Positions 1-10,560 of a stretch of 64,000 bases of DNA are shown piece by piece; the stretch's first letter is position 1; the number at the start of each line of letters is the position of its first letter. The stretch comes from Brachypterus glaber (taxonomy: Eukaryota; Arthropoda; Insecta; Coleoptera; Kateretidae), in assembly GCA_958510825.1 (NCBI GenBank), contig OY294046.1, positions 6,646,049 to 6,710,048 on the forward strand. Direction: 5' to 3'. A program made the translations under genes and the position numbers. The notes below the pieces were generated by a model. That model ran no database searches. It was not told the DNA's origin and worked only from the letters and a program-made list of their open reading frames with translations.

Positions 1-93
1 GCAGGATTCGGTTACGACGAAGTAAATCAGGAAGGAGCAAATGCCTTTGGTGGTATATTTAGGAGCCAGCTGAGTACAGCACTGGCATCTTGA
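1..93 (+). CDS. Glutathione S-transferase, terminal exon (partial, cut by window edge)
   Basis: The first 93 bases read in frame from the window edge to TGA and give AGFGYDEVNQEGAN followed by a GGIFRSQLSTALAS tail. This resembles the extreme C-terminus of insect delta/epsilon-type cytosolic GSTs (the ...AMAGFGYDEINQEGA... region), which conjugate glutathione to electrophiles and xenobiotics in the cytosol. Only the last 30 residues are visible; the glutathione-binding thioredoxin-fold domain and most of the C-terminal helical domain would lie to the left. The acceptor site is outside the window. A closely similar terminal exon follows at 1906-2070. Class assignment (delta versus epsilon) is inference; the GST call itself is fairly firm because two copies agree. 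Confidence 0.7.
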   Translation, partial: AGFGYDEVNQEGANAFGGIFRSQLSTALAS

Positions 94-187
94 TTTTAAA
101 AAATCGTATTAATAAATTAATTAATTTACAATATTTTATTGTTTATAATTTTAATTAAATAGATTTGACTCTAGGATAATAGTATAT

Positions 188-312
188 TAAAGTACTGGTT
201 TCATAACATACGTTTTTAGCGCACGAGTACAAGTTTAGAAAACGAGCCGCTTGCGGTGAGTTTTCTAAAGTACTAGTGCGCTAAAAACGTGTTATAAAAC
301 GAGTGCTTTAAA
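188..312. repeat. Foldback (hairpin) element, about 125 bp
   Basis: The two halves are imperfect reverse complements. ACGTTTTTAGCGCAC near 209 pairs with GTGCGCTAAAAACGT near 276-290, and AGTTTAGAAAAC pairs with GTTTTCTAAA around a CCGCTTGCGG core. The stem continues outward to about 188 and 312. The form is that of a small non-autonomous foldback or MITE; no coding capacity. Confidence 0.6.
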
Positions 313-835
313 CAATTTTTTCTATTTTGCTCTAAAATTTTAAAAAACTTACATTTAAATTGATGACTGATTTAGGGATTTTTGTTTCGAATTGGCATTA
401 CAGTTTTCGCCATGTTTAAAATTCTAAGAACGAATATTATTCTGATATATTTTATAGTCATTTCTTCTCTTTTCCACTGCAAGTAACCAAGCCACAATTT
501 TAACACGGTAAAACATAACCTAAACACAAAATTTTGTAGAAAATTAAACTTTAAACCGACTTTGACAATTGCACGGCAAACGTCAAGAGGTAGACTTTTT
601 TCTGTTGCCAACCCAAAAGAAAAAAAAGCTTATAAGAGTCGCAAAATAGAAAAAGTTTTAAAATTTCTTAAAAGATTAAAAAATTTAAATTTTATTTCTT
701 ATATTTATTACATTTTATATTTCATTAGAGCTATAATTATAGCTATAGCTATAATATATTATTATATAGTTATGGTTTAGTAAATAAAATTATTATATAT
801 AAATATATTGCTTTTTTGATTATAGTTTATTACAT
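313..835. other. AT-rich spacer, no supported gene
   Basis: Short open frames occur on both strands (for example 562-780 plus and 372-611 minus) but they overlap each other, are low-complexity and show no recognisable domain. I see no GST exon here that could belong to the 1906-2070 exon. Confidence 0.5.
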
Positions 836-1408
836 AACTAGTGTGGAAATTGACATATTTCACGCGAGTGGGAAGGTTTGGTTTGGACAGGTTTGTACAG
901 CTTTGTAGAGGGCACAAAAATTGAAAAAATAAATTAATTAAAATATACGCTTTTTTTCTCTTTGCAAGACGATTCTTTCCTCCCCCCGCCCCATTCTATT
1001 TTCAAATTACAAAATAAATAAAACACCTATATAGGAACGGCCCACCCCAATTTGCAAGCTTAAGTTATATTCAATGCAACCGTAAAAATATAGGGGTGCT
1101 ATTTAAAAAATAAAGTTAAGGGTAAGCTGTTGGGGGGGTGTGTGAGTAGATTTATAGATATTGTTGTCTTAATAAGTATTAACCAGGCTTTTTTTAGTTT
1201 TCGGGAAAATCGCTGCCAGATTTGGGACATCCCGTATAGTTTACTAACATATAATAGCTATTAATCAATCGAGTGACTACGCCACTCGCCTTTCAGCTCG
1301 TGTCGTAAAATTTACCCTCATTGGTTAAGAGCAATTATTATACGCTCGTATATTATTTTCTTCAAGCGTACTAAAATGTTCATATTTTTTAACTGAACAC
1401 ACTAGTTT
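836..1408. mobile_element. Putative MITE with AACTAGTGTG ends
   Basis: The left end reads AACTAGTGTGGAAATTGACA and the right end reads ...TGAACACACTAGTTT, an inverted match of about 10-11 bp. The ACTAGTGTGGAAAT end is also the end of the foldback element at 6377-6675, which supports a shared family. The interior is non-coding; terminal similarity beyond 11 bp is weak, so the boundaries are tentative. Confidence 0.35.
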
Positions 1409-1479
1409 AGAATATTTTACAGTAAAAAAATGAATTCATTGTTGAACGCCGTAAAAAAAAGTTAGTTAGCAAAACCACC

Positions 1480-1893
1480 ACTGGCGGCAGCACTCTTTGA
1501 CTTTGATGACAGCCATACTTCAAACTTGTTTGTTTATTATGTAAACAGGTGGTTGACTCGAGATTCCGTGCAAAAACCTTGTGTGAAAAGTCGAAACGAA
1601 ATTGCAAATTCTACATTAGACAAGTTACCATCGAAATCGCGAAAAGTGTACGATTTAGCCTAAGAGAAAAATTTTAAATGAGCTAAGGAAGGTTTAAGTT
1701 TATTTCGAACGGGTTTTATTGGCCTATTTTAATAAAAAAAACATACTTTATTACTAAATAAATTAAATTCTAAATTTAATATTAAAAAAATATATATAGG
1801 ATGCTTGAAGAAAAAATAGCATAGAAAATTCTACAGACTAGTAAAAAGAAGCTTCACTTTTCCTCTTAGTAAAACAATATACTAATTATCTTT
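1480..1893 (+). pseudogene. Dispersed repeat carrying a decayed exon (copy 1)
   Basis: About 400 bp is shared with 5047-5555, from CACTCTTTGACTTTGATGAC to CCTCTTAGTAAAACAAT. Inside, one frame reads IANSTLDKLPSKSRKVYDLA and then meets stops. The LPSKSRKVYD pattern resembles the N-terminus of the abundant insect and cnidarian proteins with tyrosine-recombinase (Crypton-type) similarity, which begin with ...LPxKSRxxYxxxYxxF. That family link is from memory of the motif only. The reading frame is broken here (TAA after VYDLA, further stops), so it is a relic. It ends just before the acceptor of the GST exon at 1906. Confidence 0.4.
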
Positions 1894-1905
1894 TATTTTA
1901 TCTAG

Positions 1906-2070
1906 GCCACTGGTCAGTTTGATTTAAACAAATATGGGAATATTTCTGCATGGTATACAAGATCCAAATCTGCGATGGCAGGATTTGGTTACGATGAAGT
2001 GAATCAGCAAGGAGCTAATGCCTATGGTGGATTATTTAAGAGTCAACTAAGTGCAGCAATGGCATCTTAA
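1906..2070 (+). CDS. Glutathione S-transferase, complete terminal exon (second copy)
   Basis: A pyrimidine-rich tract ending in TAG (1903-1905) gives a good splice acceptor; the exon starts in phase 0 at 1906 and runs 54 codons to TAA at 2068-2070. It reads ATGQFDLNKYGNISAWYTRS, then a KSAMAGFGYDEVNQQGAN segment and a KSQLSAAMAS tail. It matches the last helices of insect delta/epsilon GSTs (the family pattern is GFDLSKYPNVARWY...) and is very similar to the exon ending at 93. No upstream GST exon is visible between 94 and 1905, so it is either an alternative terminal exon of the gene entering from the left or an orphan duplicated exon. Its open frame and good acceptor argue against old decay. 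Cytosolic detoxification enzyme if used. Confidence 0.75.
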   Translation, partial: ATGQFDLNKYGNISAWYTRSKSAMAGFGYDEVNQQGANAYGGLFKSQLSAAMAS

Positions 2071-2590
2071 AAGTTCATAGCTTAATTTGCTTATTCATTA
2101 ATTAATAATTATAATGTTAATTAAATCTTATTTAATAACTTAAATATGGTTTTCCACTACTAGCCTTAGAAAATACCATTATTTATCATGTTTTTATACT
2201 GTGAAATCAATTTTCTTCACCTATAGCAATATTAATTTTTTTTAATTAATTAGACAATTGATATATGCCACTTGATTTTCCTAGAATTGCAAAGACATGT
2301 CATTGCTTATAATTTTTAATGGACAAAATGCAACAATATTTTGCCATTGGATAAAAAATGAGCATGCCAAATATTATAAATGAATTAATTATAATATAAT
2401 ATAACATAATACGTTTATACTATTATTTAGTAAATAAACAACTTACCGATGTTTTCATACATTTCAAAAATATCAAAATGCCACTCATAGAACTGTCAAC
2501 TTACAGTGAATAAATCGATTTATTCATTTGTTTTTAGAAATGGCTATTTCAAAGGCTACTTGTTTTTGTGCGGTTAATTAACCCGGCGCG
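2071..2590. other. GST 3' flank, AT-rich, no gene seen
   Basis: This stretch would contain the 3' UTR of the GST exon. I see no convincing ORF or repeat structure up to the TIR element at 2591. Confidence 0.45.
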
Positions 2591-3989
2591 TGTGTGGTGG
2601 GGTTAAAACCACCCGTGGCATATTTTAAACGTAGACTGGTTCGCAGTATTTTTTGTTTTTATAATTTCCTCTTCACTAGCTGTAGATAAACGCATAGAGA
2701 ACATATTGCCAATTTTTGTTTGATACTTATCCTACACGTTTATTTTTTAGCTGTTTTAAAGATCCGTACAGGGGATTTAACTAACCACACTTAACGTTAT
2801 ATAATTATTCATAATTTTAGATACGTACCCTGGTAGAAAAGTACATAAATTTAACTTAACATAAAATTAGATTAGTGACATTTTTATGTTTAGTTTCAAA
2901 CGTTATACAAAAACGTTATAAAATATATAAATCTAACCTTAAAAACTAACGTTTGACAAAAACCTTATAAAATACATAAATCTAACTTTAGTTTGCTAAC
3001 TTAATTGTAACCTTTTTCTAACCTTATTGTAACTTTATTTATATAATATTTTTTAAATTTCCATTATTAATACGTAAGCTATACTAGAAAATACTCATTT
3101 TAGACAGCTATGTGCCTAGGTTTGATAATTATTTATTATTTCTATAATAAGTTTAAAAAATATCCCCCAAAAGTCAAAATTATAGTAATTCTGGCAACGC
3201 TGTACTATAATTAAAAAAATATTTTAAGATTCTGAATGTATAAATAAGTATTAAGTAACTAAATATAAAGTTTTTCTGAGAAGTAAACGTATTTATCGAA
3301 GTATAACAGAATATTACACGAAAAATATTTAGGGCCACCTAAAAAGATGGCTATTTTATAAATAAATGTAACGAAATTATGTTTAAAAATTTTATGATTG
3401 CAGGTAGAAATTTCCTAGTTCGCCACGCCCACTCCGAAAGTTAGAAATTAAACGTACTCATAACGTATTTCTAACTTAAAAATCTAACGTTAGATTTACG
3501 TTTGTAACTAACGTCAGATTCCAATGTTAAAAAGCGGGACATTTGCACATATTTTATAACGTACTTTTATACAGTTTTCTAACATTAGAAGAACGTTATT
3601 CTAATGTTAAATTTCTACTAGGGTATACAACATGTAAAATTTTCATTTTCTTAAAAAAAAAATTCTCATTGTTTTTCATTTTACGTTATTTTATTTAGAT
3701 AAATAAAGTTGTTTTTTGTGTTTTAAACAAAGATTTGTTTGACCCTGATTTATATCACCAAGTAAGCATTTTTTCTTGTAAATATGCATTCTATGGAATC
3801 GAGTTTTGTATTTTTGTGAAACGATAAAATAAAAATATAATTTTTATATTAAATATAGATATTTAATAGAAATTTTCTATTAAAAATGTTAGTATAGTAA
3901 TCAAAACAAATTATTATTTTAAGTAAAAAAACATAACTTTTTTTTATATGATTTTTTAAAGTTTGGGGTGGATTACACCCCACCACACA
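2591..3989. mobile_element. TIR element with TGTGTGGTGGGGT ends, containing a nested MITE
   Basis: The left end TGTGTGGTGGGGTTAAAACC is matched in reverse complement by the right end at 3965-3989 (its complement reads TGTGTGGTGGGGTGTAATCC), giving about 24-25 bp of TIR with few mismatches. The interior has no coding capacity and contains a second TIR element at 2827-3624, so the net length is about 600 bp. No clear target-site duplication was found. Confidence 0.5.
2827..3624. mobile_element. MITE with CCCTGGTAGAAA ends, nested
   Basis: The left end TACCCTGGTAGAAA is mirrored by TTTCTACTAGGGTA at the right, with a possible TA target duplication. The interior is rich in AACGTTA-type repeats in both orientations (for example ACGTTATAAAA and CTAACGTTAGATTT). 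It is non-coding. Its location inside the 2591-3989 element makes it the younger of the two. Confidence 0.5.
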
Positions 3990-4069
3990 AACGTTCTAGT
4001 TTATTATTGATATAAAAATGTTAAATAATAAGAATAAATGCGCTAGTAGTGAAAAAAATAATATATAAA

Positions 4070-4174
4070 CCAAGGTAGAGAAGACTATTATAGCCACCCA
4101 CTCTTAAATCCCTCGCTGCTATGCAGCTCGGGATTTAATACGCTCGGCTATAAAAAATGTCTTCTTTACCTTGG
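4070..4174. repeat. Hairpin element, about 105 bp
   Basis: CCAAGGTAGAGAAGAC at the left pairs with GTCTTCTTTACCTTGG at the right, and TAAATCCC pairs with GGGATTTA around a CTGCTATGCAG core. A foldback element similar in form to 188-312 but different in sequence. Confidence 0.55.
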
Positions 4175-4577
4175 TGTATAATTACTATTAAATAGGTTAT
4201 TACTACTAATAATAATAATTAATTTAAACTGTTAATTTTTTAGATATTTAAATGCACGGAATTACCCTTCACGCGGTATTCCCCTATCTCTAAAATTTCC
4301 TCCATTTTGTACACCTGAATTCCTCATCGGTTTACCCCTCGAGGAGCAGTTTTCTCAGTACACCCTAGTATAATAATAGGTGCTTAAATAATTCATTGTG
4401 TCTGGAAATACCTTTCAATAAATTATTTAGAGATCTCTGGTAAACACAATCCTGGAAAGTTCCAACAAATTGATTTCTTAAATAAACTTCAATAAAGCAT
4501 ACACATGTAGTAAATTGTAGTGCTAATTTAATAAAAGTGTTTTTCCATCTAGTCACTCTACATAGCGGCGGCTTTAA
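4175..4577. other. Spacer, no supported gene
   Basis: A 63-codon open frame on the minus strand (4365-4556) has no recognisable domain and is treated as chance. No other structure seen. Confidence 0.4.
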
Positions 4578-5005
4578 GGCGCCTCTTCACCGAGCAATTT
4601 GTACTCAAGTTTGGTGCTATGCAATTTTGTTGCAAGAATGATTCAGTCACTGCGCATGCCTTCATGCAACTTTGATGCTATTTTCGAGCCATCAAATTAT
4701 TAGAACAAGTTCTATTTTTCGACGATTTTCACGCAAGATTTATAGTTATTTTCGTGGTACCAACCTCGAAAAAAGTTACTAAATCGATTTATTTTTAGTA
4801 ATATATCAACTGCACATGTTAATAATTATCATTATTAATAATAGGTCGGTCTGTCTAACTAAAAGGCTTCCTTAAAAAAGCAAACTCTAGGTTATGCTTT
4901 TGTCAACATATGCAGAGGTACGTCAAAATTATCTGGTTGGCAGCATTGTTTAACTTGCAATATATAGTGTCAAACTTGCGTATAACTTGCTCCGTGAAAA
5001 GGCAA
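4578..5005. mobile_element. MITE with GCCTYTTCACSGAGCAA ends
   Basis: Left GCCTCTTCACCGAGCAA (from 4581) and the complement of the right end GCCTTTTCACGGAGCAAG form an imperfect TIR of about 40 bp that continues through a CAAGTTTG segment. Non-coding interior of about 425 bp. Superfamily not determined. Confidence 0.5.
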
Positions 5006-5046
5006 ATGAACGTGTAATTGTCCTCATGCTATATCTGGCAGCAAAC

Positions 5047-5555
5047 TTGCACTGGCAGAAGCACTCTTTGACTTTGATGACAGCCATACCTCAAACTTGT
5101 TTGTTTATTATGTAAACAGGTGGTTGACTCGAGATTCTGTGCAAAAACCTTGTGTGAAATTGATTAAAAATGATTGAAGAAGAATATATGGTTTATACAC
5201 CTACAAATCTCTCCGAAATTGCAAATGCTACATTAGACAAGAAATCGCGAAAAGTGTACGATTTATCCTACGAAAAAAATTAAAATGAGCTAAGGAAAGT
5301 TTAAGTTTATTTCGAAAGGGTTTTAATGGCATATTTTATTAAAAAAAACATACTTCATTACTGAATAAAATAAATTCAAAAATTAATATTTAAAAAAATA
5401 TATATAGGAAGAAAAAATAGTATGTTTCATATTATGTTTTACTAGTCTGTTTTACATACTAAAAACATACTAAACATACTAAAAAAAAACATATGAAACA
5501 TACTGAAAAAAAAGCTTCATTTTCCTCTTAGTAAAACAATTTACTAATTTGCGTT
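5047..5555 (+). pseudogene. Dispersed repeat carrying a decayed exon (copy 2)
   Basis: Second copy of the repeat at 1480-1893. It keeps a short ORF from ATG 5170 to TAA 5283 (37 codons) beginning MIEEEYMVYTPTNLSEIANA and ending KSRKVYDLSYEKN. The next codons after the stop continue NELRKV, as expected if a sense codon mutated to a stop. This is compatible with the N-terminal exon of a Crypton/tyrosine-recombinase-like gene, but that is inference from motif memory. Compared with copy 1 it has an extra AT-rich run near 5420-5510 and lacks the LP in front of KSRKVYD. Confidence 0.4.
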
Positions 5556-5729
5556 TGCTTAATTTTATAATTTTTTCCTTCAAAAATAACATTACTCTGA
5601 CATGTTTCTTAGATACCCTTCACGTTCTGACACTTTAATCAGCTTAACAGAAATTCTGACTCAGTTTTTCTTTCAAGTATATGGTGTGGATTTTGTAGGT
5701 AGCTTTCAACTGTTATTTTTGACGTGGCT

Positions 5730-6071
5730 ACCCTACCGAAAATCTAGTAAAATCGAGTAAAATTTTAAACTGGATTTTACTCGGTTTTATTCGATTCTAC
5801 TAGGACTTTAAAATTCCTAGTAAAAAATATACTCGATTGAACTAGGACTGATTTACTTGGTTTTACTCGGGAAAATATTATATATTTGTCCATATTTTTA
5901 CTGGTTTGAGCTAGGTTTTTTCAAAAAACAGTAAAAATGTTTCACTAACCGACCACAGACCAGTAAAATTTTATTTATACTCGGTTTTGGTCGGATTTTA
6001 CTAGCTAGTAAAATTCGAGTATTTTTTTTACTCTGTTTTATTAGAAATTAACTAGACATTTTCAGTAGGGT
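5730..6071. mobile_element. MITE with ACCCTACYGAAAAT ends
   Basis: Left ACCCTACCGAAAATCTAGT and the complement of the right end ACCCTACTGAAAATGTCTAG form a TIR. The interior is built of many short variants of ACTCGGTTTTACT and AGTAAAATCGAGTA in both orientations, so it is internally repetitive. Non-coding, about 340 bp. Confidence 0.55.
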
Positions 6072-6376
6072 GTACTCTATCACACGTCGCGACGGCTGAC
6101 GCCGCTAGATAGAGTGACTCATTTCCTTCTACTATAAAACTTACGTGTATTTTTCTTTTGCGACAAATGAAATGATACTTTCTTACAGTAGCAGGATATT
6201 TTTAAAATATCCTTTTGTTTTATTACAGGATTTACGATATTAGGTTAGCCATATTTTATTATTGCATCCCTATAGGGATGCTATTAGGCCTAAAAGCACA
6301 TTTTGTAATAGTTTTTTTTCTTTAAGTGGGCGGAACCGAACGCATGGGCGTTTGGAAAGTTATTCTTTTTCGCACT

Positions 6377-6675
6377 AGTGTGGAAATAGTAGTTTTCGTA
6401 ACGAGTAAGCGACTTTAGTTCTTAGTGCACGAGAATGAAGTTTTTTTGACGACGCGAAGCATTTTTCTTTATTTCGTGTACACTAGGTCGTACGAAAAGT
6501 CCAAATGTTGTTCGCAACTCGTTTAAGACAAGTCCTTAGTCCACTCGAATGATTTTTTGATTTCGTTCGCGTCGTCAAAAAAACTTCATTCTCTTGCACC
6601 AAGGACTAAAGTCGCTTACTCGTTACGAAAACTACTACGAAAACTGCAGTCGCTTGTAACTTTTCACACTTGTTA
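6377..6675. mobile_element. Foldback MITE, about 300 bp, long inverted arms
   Basis: The segment TTTTCGTAACGAGTAAGCGA at the left is repeated in inverse orientation near 6617-6645, followed by GAATGAAGTTTTTTTGACGA mirrored near 6575-6595. The arms are about 100 bp and nearly identical. The outer end ACTAGTGTGGAAAT links it to 836-1408. Non-coding. Confidence 0.65.
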
Positions 6676-6918
6676 GGAAAACTATTTGGAACGTACCTAC
6701 TAAGAAAGAATATTCTAGACAGAGGACGGGGAAGACTTTCTCCATCGTTTTTTGAAATGCTGGGAAAACTGAGTTAAATTTTAAAAGTTGTGGTTTGGTT
6801 GGTTAATTTTTGTATGCCGTTGTAAAAAAAGTATTCTACGTAAACTATGTTGTCATTCTATTGCCAAATAAGTTGGAAAGTCTAAGTAAAAAAATTTAAT
6901 TTGGAAATAACAACAACA

Positions 6919-7605
6919 CCCAGGCAGCACAAAGATGACTTAAAGAGATCTTAAAGATGTCGTAGCTCGTCATTCAAGACGTGTTAAGAAAGTCGGGTTT
7001 CGCCGTATATGCATCTTGAAGACGCCCTAAAGACGTCGTATGTTACAAAAGGTAACGTCTTTAAGACATCTTTTTTAAGACGCCTAACTGACGCCTTGCA
7101 CAGGCGACTTTACATAATACCCCCTCCCATTTACGTTGCTAGGTACCGTCGTATTGATATAAAAAGCGTAATAACAATTAGAATGAGAGGTAATTTGTTT
7201 GTCAAAAAAAGATTTAAAAAAAATGTGATTTTTTTTTATTTTTAATTTTTTTGATTTTTTTTCAGTTTTATTTTTAAAAATTTCTTTTTTGTTTTTTTTT
7301 ATTTTTGTTTTCGTTTTTCGTAAAAAGAAGATAAAAATGAAAAAAAACTTATTTTTTTTGTTTTTCAAAAACAGATCTTTGAAAAAATGGTAATTTTTTT
7401 AATAGTTAATTGTGGTTAATTTATTTTTAGCGATGAGTAAGACGTCTTGTACCGATACTTAAAGACATCTTATAGACATCATAATCAGATATCTTTTAAA
7501 TATCCCTAAAAAGAAGTCCATAAGATATCCTTTTAATGTCTTTAGGCGTCCAGACATAATTAAGATCTAAAAAAAACGTCTTTAAGATATCATGTGCTGT
7601 CTGGG
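6919..7605 (+). mobile_element. CCCAG-TIR non-autonomous element, copy 1 (687 bp)
   Basis: It starts CCCAGGCAGCACAAAGATGA and ends ...ATCATGTGCTGTCTGGG; the TIR is CCCAGRCAGCAC. The two subterminal regions are full of short GACGTCTTAA-type palindromic motifs; the centre is T-rich low complexity around 7200-7370. The open frames inside (7009-7245 plus, 7084-7368 minus) are overlapping low-complexity frames, not genes. No transposase. It abuts copy 2 directly, end to end. Confidence 0.75.
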
Positions 7606-8280
7606 CCCAGACAGCACAAAGATTACTTAAAGAGATCTTAAAGATGTCGCAGCTCGTCATTCAAGACATCTTAAGAACGTCGGCTTTCGACGTATATGCA
7701 TCTTAAAGACGTCCTAACGACGTCGTATGTTACAAAAGGTAACGTCTTTAAGACATCTTTTCTAAGATGCCTTGCACAGGCGACTTTACAACATAATACC
7801 CCCCTCCCATTTACGTTGCTAAGTACGGTCGTATTGATATAAAAAGCGTAATAAAAATTAGTTTGTTTGTCAAAAAAAGATCTTAAAAAAAAACGTATTT
7901 TTTTTTTTTTTAATTTTTTTGTTTTTTTTCTGAAAATTTCTTTTTTGAATTTTATTTATAATTTTTTCGTTTTTCGTAAAAAGAAAATAAAAAAAATGAA
8001 AAAAAAATAAATTTTTTGTTTCAAAAAAAGATCTTTAAAAAAATGGTAATTTTTTTAATAAAAGTCCAAACCAAATGTGGTTAATTTTGTTTTAGCGATG
8101 AGTATCGAAACTAAGACGTCTTGTACCGATACTTAAAAGACATCTTATAGACATCATAATCAGATATCTTTTAAACATCCATAAAAAGAAGTCCATAAGA
8201 TATCCTTTTTATGTCTTTAGGCGTCCAGACATAATTAAGATCTAAAAAATACGTCTTTAAGATATCATGTGCTGTGTGGG
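7606..8280 (+). mobile_element. CCCAG-TIR non-autonomous element, copy 2 (675 bp)
   Basis: It starts CCCAGACAGCACAAAGATTA immediately after copy 1 ends and finishes ...ATCATGTGCTGTGTGGG at 8280. Same orientation and near-identical subterminal regions as copy 1, with small indels. The head-to-tail arrangement with no spacer suggests tandem duplication or insertion of one copy exactly at the end of the other. The third copy, inverted, is the expanded element at 9703-37173. Confidence 0.75.
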
Positions 8281-9702
8281 ATAATTTGCAGCTAAAGTAT
8301 TAAAACCATACCTCATTATCTTTACCAATATCCTCGCATCTTTGACAGTTCTTTTTATTCGAAACGTCTACATAGATATTATTTATGTGTATTATGGTAT
8401 CGTCATCTTACCCGCTTTTGGTATCCGCCTTGATTAATATTCCCCAACTTTTCCCCAATATTTTCCCTAATAATCCATAATAGCTACAATATACACATAA
8501 AACTCCTATAAAGCGGTTTGTTCATAAATTACGGAACGCTTAAATGTGAGGGTCAAATAAAGTTAAGTTGACACAGATACATAACTTAACGAAAAAAAAA
8601 ACGCAAAATGTTATAACGTCAAACTGAACATAAAAAAGACAAAATAACAGTTTCCAACAATAGCAAGCAAAGAGTTTATTTATACGATATCTTAGGACTA
8701 ATTTTTATAGAATTTATTTGACGTTTGGGACAGATGAAGATATTGTTTGATCGAAATAAAACTTTACAGGCTTATTATTGCTCCTAAAGACCAACTTTTC
8801 TCCACTATTAGAATTTAAATTTTTGAAAAAAAGATTTTAAGGTTCGTTCCACCCTAATCTCTACTGACATCTAGTTACTAAAAGTCTTACTAAAGTAATT
8901 AGCAATTGGGATTCCTGTTTACAAGGAATTAAATTTTTGTTTAAAATAAAGAATTTTACATTTTATTTATTATTTACAGGGATACTTTTAAAGAAAACAA
9001 GAATCACAGTTGGTTTAGTTCAAGCACGAATAGATAGATGGTGCATATTTATTAATTTAAAACTTTTTCTTTCCAAATCAATGATTTATTGCCCCAAACA
9101 TTTTCAAAAGGTTGCAAAATGAAAAAAAAAATATATTAATAATTCTTCCCAGGCATAAAATTGGGAAAAGGAAACTATGGTTCAAATTTGAAGTCTTTTT
9201 TTAGAATCTAGAATCCTTTGGGTTCTCGTGGTAAAAAAATTTCCCGGTCAGACAAACAGGCTTACGGACAAATATTTTTTGAAAATCATTTTTTTTTGCA
9301 CAAGCGCACGCATCGCGACCTTTTAAAAAAGTAAAATTGTTACAACGTTTGGACTTTAATTTTTCCTGAAAAAGTTACGTTAATCAGAATTTTCTTTCAG
9401 CTTTTTTCAGTTTTTTTTTTAATTTAATCATAACTTTTTTGTTTTTGTGGGGATTACTTTTAAAAACAATAGGGACCTTCCCTCATAGAACTCGATTTTT
9501 ACTGAATGTTTGTTCTTGAGTTATCGTGTCAACAAAAACGTGACATCGGACGGACAGACGCACAAAAAAAAGTTTATAATTTTGTCATGAAATACATTTG
9601 TATCCAAGAATTTTTTGTCTAGGACGTTTTTTGTCAATTTTGAAAAATTCGAAACTACCTTATAATACTATTCTAGCGCAGGCGATGTGAATAGTATAAT
9701 AA
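8281..9702. other. Intergenic stretch, one short shared repeat
   Basis: No supportable gene; the 61-codon frame at 8937-9122 has no domain. Around 9365-9480 there is a segment containing CCTGAAAAAGTTACGTTAAT and CATAACTTTTTTGTTTTTG that recurs twice at 35846-36090 inside the expanded element, so it is a dispersed repeat. Confidence 0.45.
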
Positions 9703-9707
9703 CCCAG

Positions 9708-10099
9708 ACAGCACATGATGTCTTAAAGACGTCTTTTTTAAATCTTAATTATGTCTGGACCCCTAAAGACATAAAAAAGATATCTTATGGACTTCTTTTT
9801 AGGGATGTTTAAAAGCTATCTAATTATGATGTCTCTAAGATGTCTTTTAATTATCGGTACAAGTCGTCTTAAGTCCAAACAGCACATGATGTCTTAAAGA
9901 CGTCTTTTTTAAATCTTAATTATGTCTGGACCCCTAAAGACATAAAAAAGATATCTTATGGACTTCTTTTTAGGGATGTTTAAAAGCTATCTAATTATGA
10001 TGTCTCTAAGATGTCTTTTAATTATCGGTACAAGACGTCTTAAGTCCAAACAGCACATGATGTCTTAAAGACGTCTTTTTTAAATCTTAATTATGTCTG
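9708..10099. repeat. 171-bp satellite, left block (about 2.3 monomers)
   Basis: Monomer starts are recognisable by AGTCCAAACAGCACATGATG; the first follows directly from the TIR. AAGTCCAAAC occurs at 9871 and 10042, spacing 171. The block is cut at 10099 by the gypsy element, leaving the target sequence GTCTG on each side. Confidence 0.9.
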
Positions 10100-10305
10100 T
10101 GTTAGGAATCTGCCTTACCGGCATTTTGTACGGTTGCAACAGTTGGCAACACTGCCAATCTCTTCTCCTTAACCGGCTAATGGAGTCGTGTCGTGTCTGT
10201 AATGTCTGTATTGTAAACTGTGATATTAATGTATAAACGTAATGTATAATAAATAAATGTATTGCATATCAAAACCTCGTATTAATAAAAAGGCAATACA
10301 TAACA
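10100..10305 (+). repeat. 5' LTR of gypsy element (206 bp)
   Basis: Begins TGTTAGGAATCTGCC and ends CAATACATAACA. It differs from the 3' LTR by ATTGCATATC versus ATTGCGTATC. It has AATAAATAAATG and AATAAAAAGG near its end as candidate polyadenylation context. Confidence 0.93.
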
Positions 10306-10307
10306 TT

Positions 10308-10318
10308 TGGCGACGATT
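10308..10318 (+). other. Primer binding site of gypsy element
   Basis: TGGCGACGATT begins 2 nt after the 5' LTR. Its first 9-10 bases would pair with the 3' end of a tRNA ending ...TCGTCGCCA, as in tRNA-Ser(GCU); this fits Mag-like elements, but tRNA identity is from memory. Confidence 0.6.
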
Positions 10319-10560
10319 GGTAAATAAATTTGGACAATATAAGCTTCTTCTTCTTCTTCTTCTTCTTCCTTTTGTTGGCTTTGGCACTAGACCATATCAG
10401 CCAGTGTTTAACCTTATTCTAGTCGTCGTTGCAATCCGGGGTTTTCGATTGTTTGTTTGGGCCTAATAGAAAAGGGCGAGATAAATCTCGAAAAAAATTT
10501 TTTTTTTTTTTTTTTTTTTAATTAAAAGGATATGGTAAAGCAGGAGATAAAAATGGAAAG

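Noticed and set aside
372..780. Two opposing frames near the GST exon
   Set aside because: Overlapping, AT-driven and without domains or splice context.
7009..7368. Overlapping open frames on both strands in the CCCAG element
   Set aside because: One is Lys/Phe low complexity from a T-rich tract and the other runs through TIR repeats; neither is kept in the second copy.
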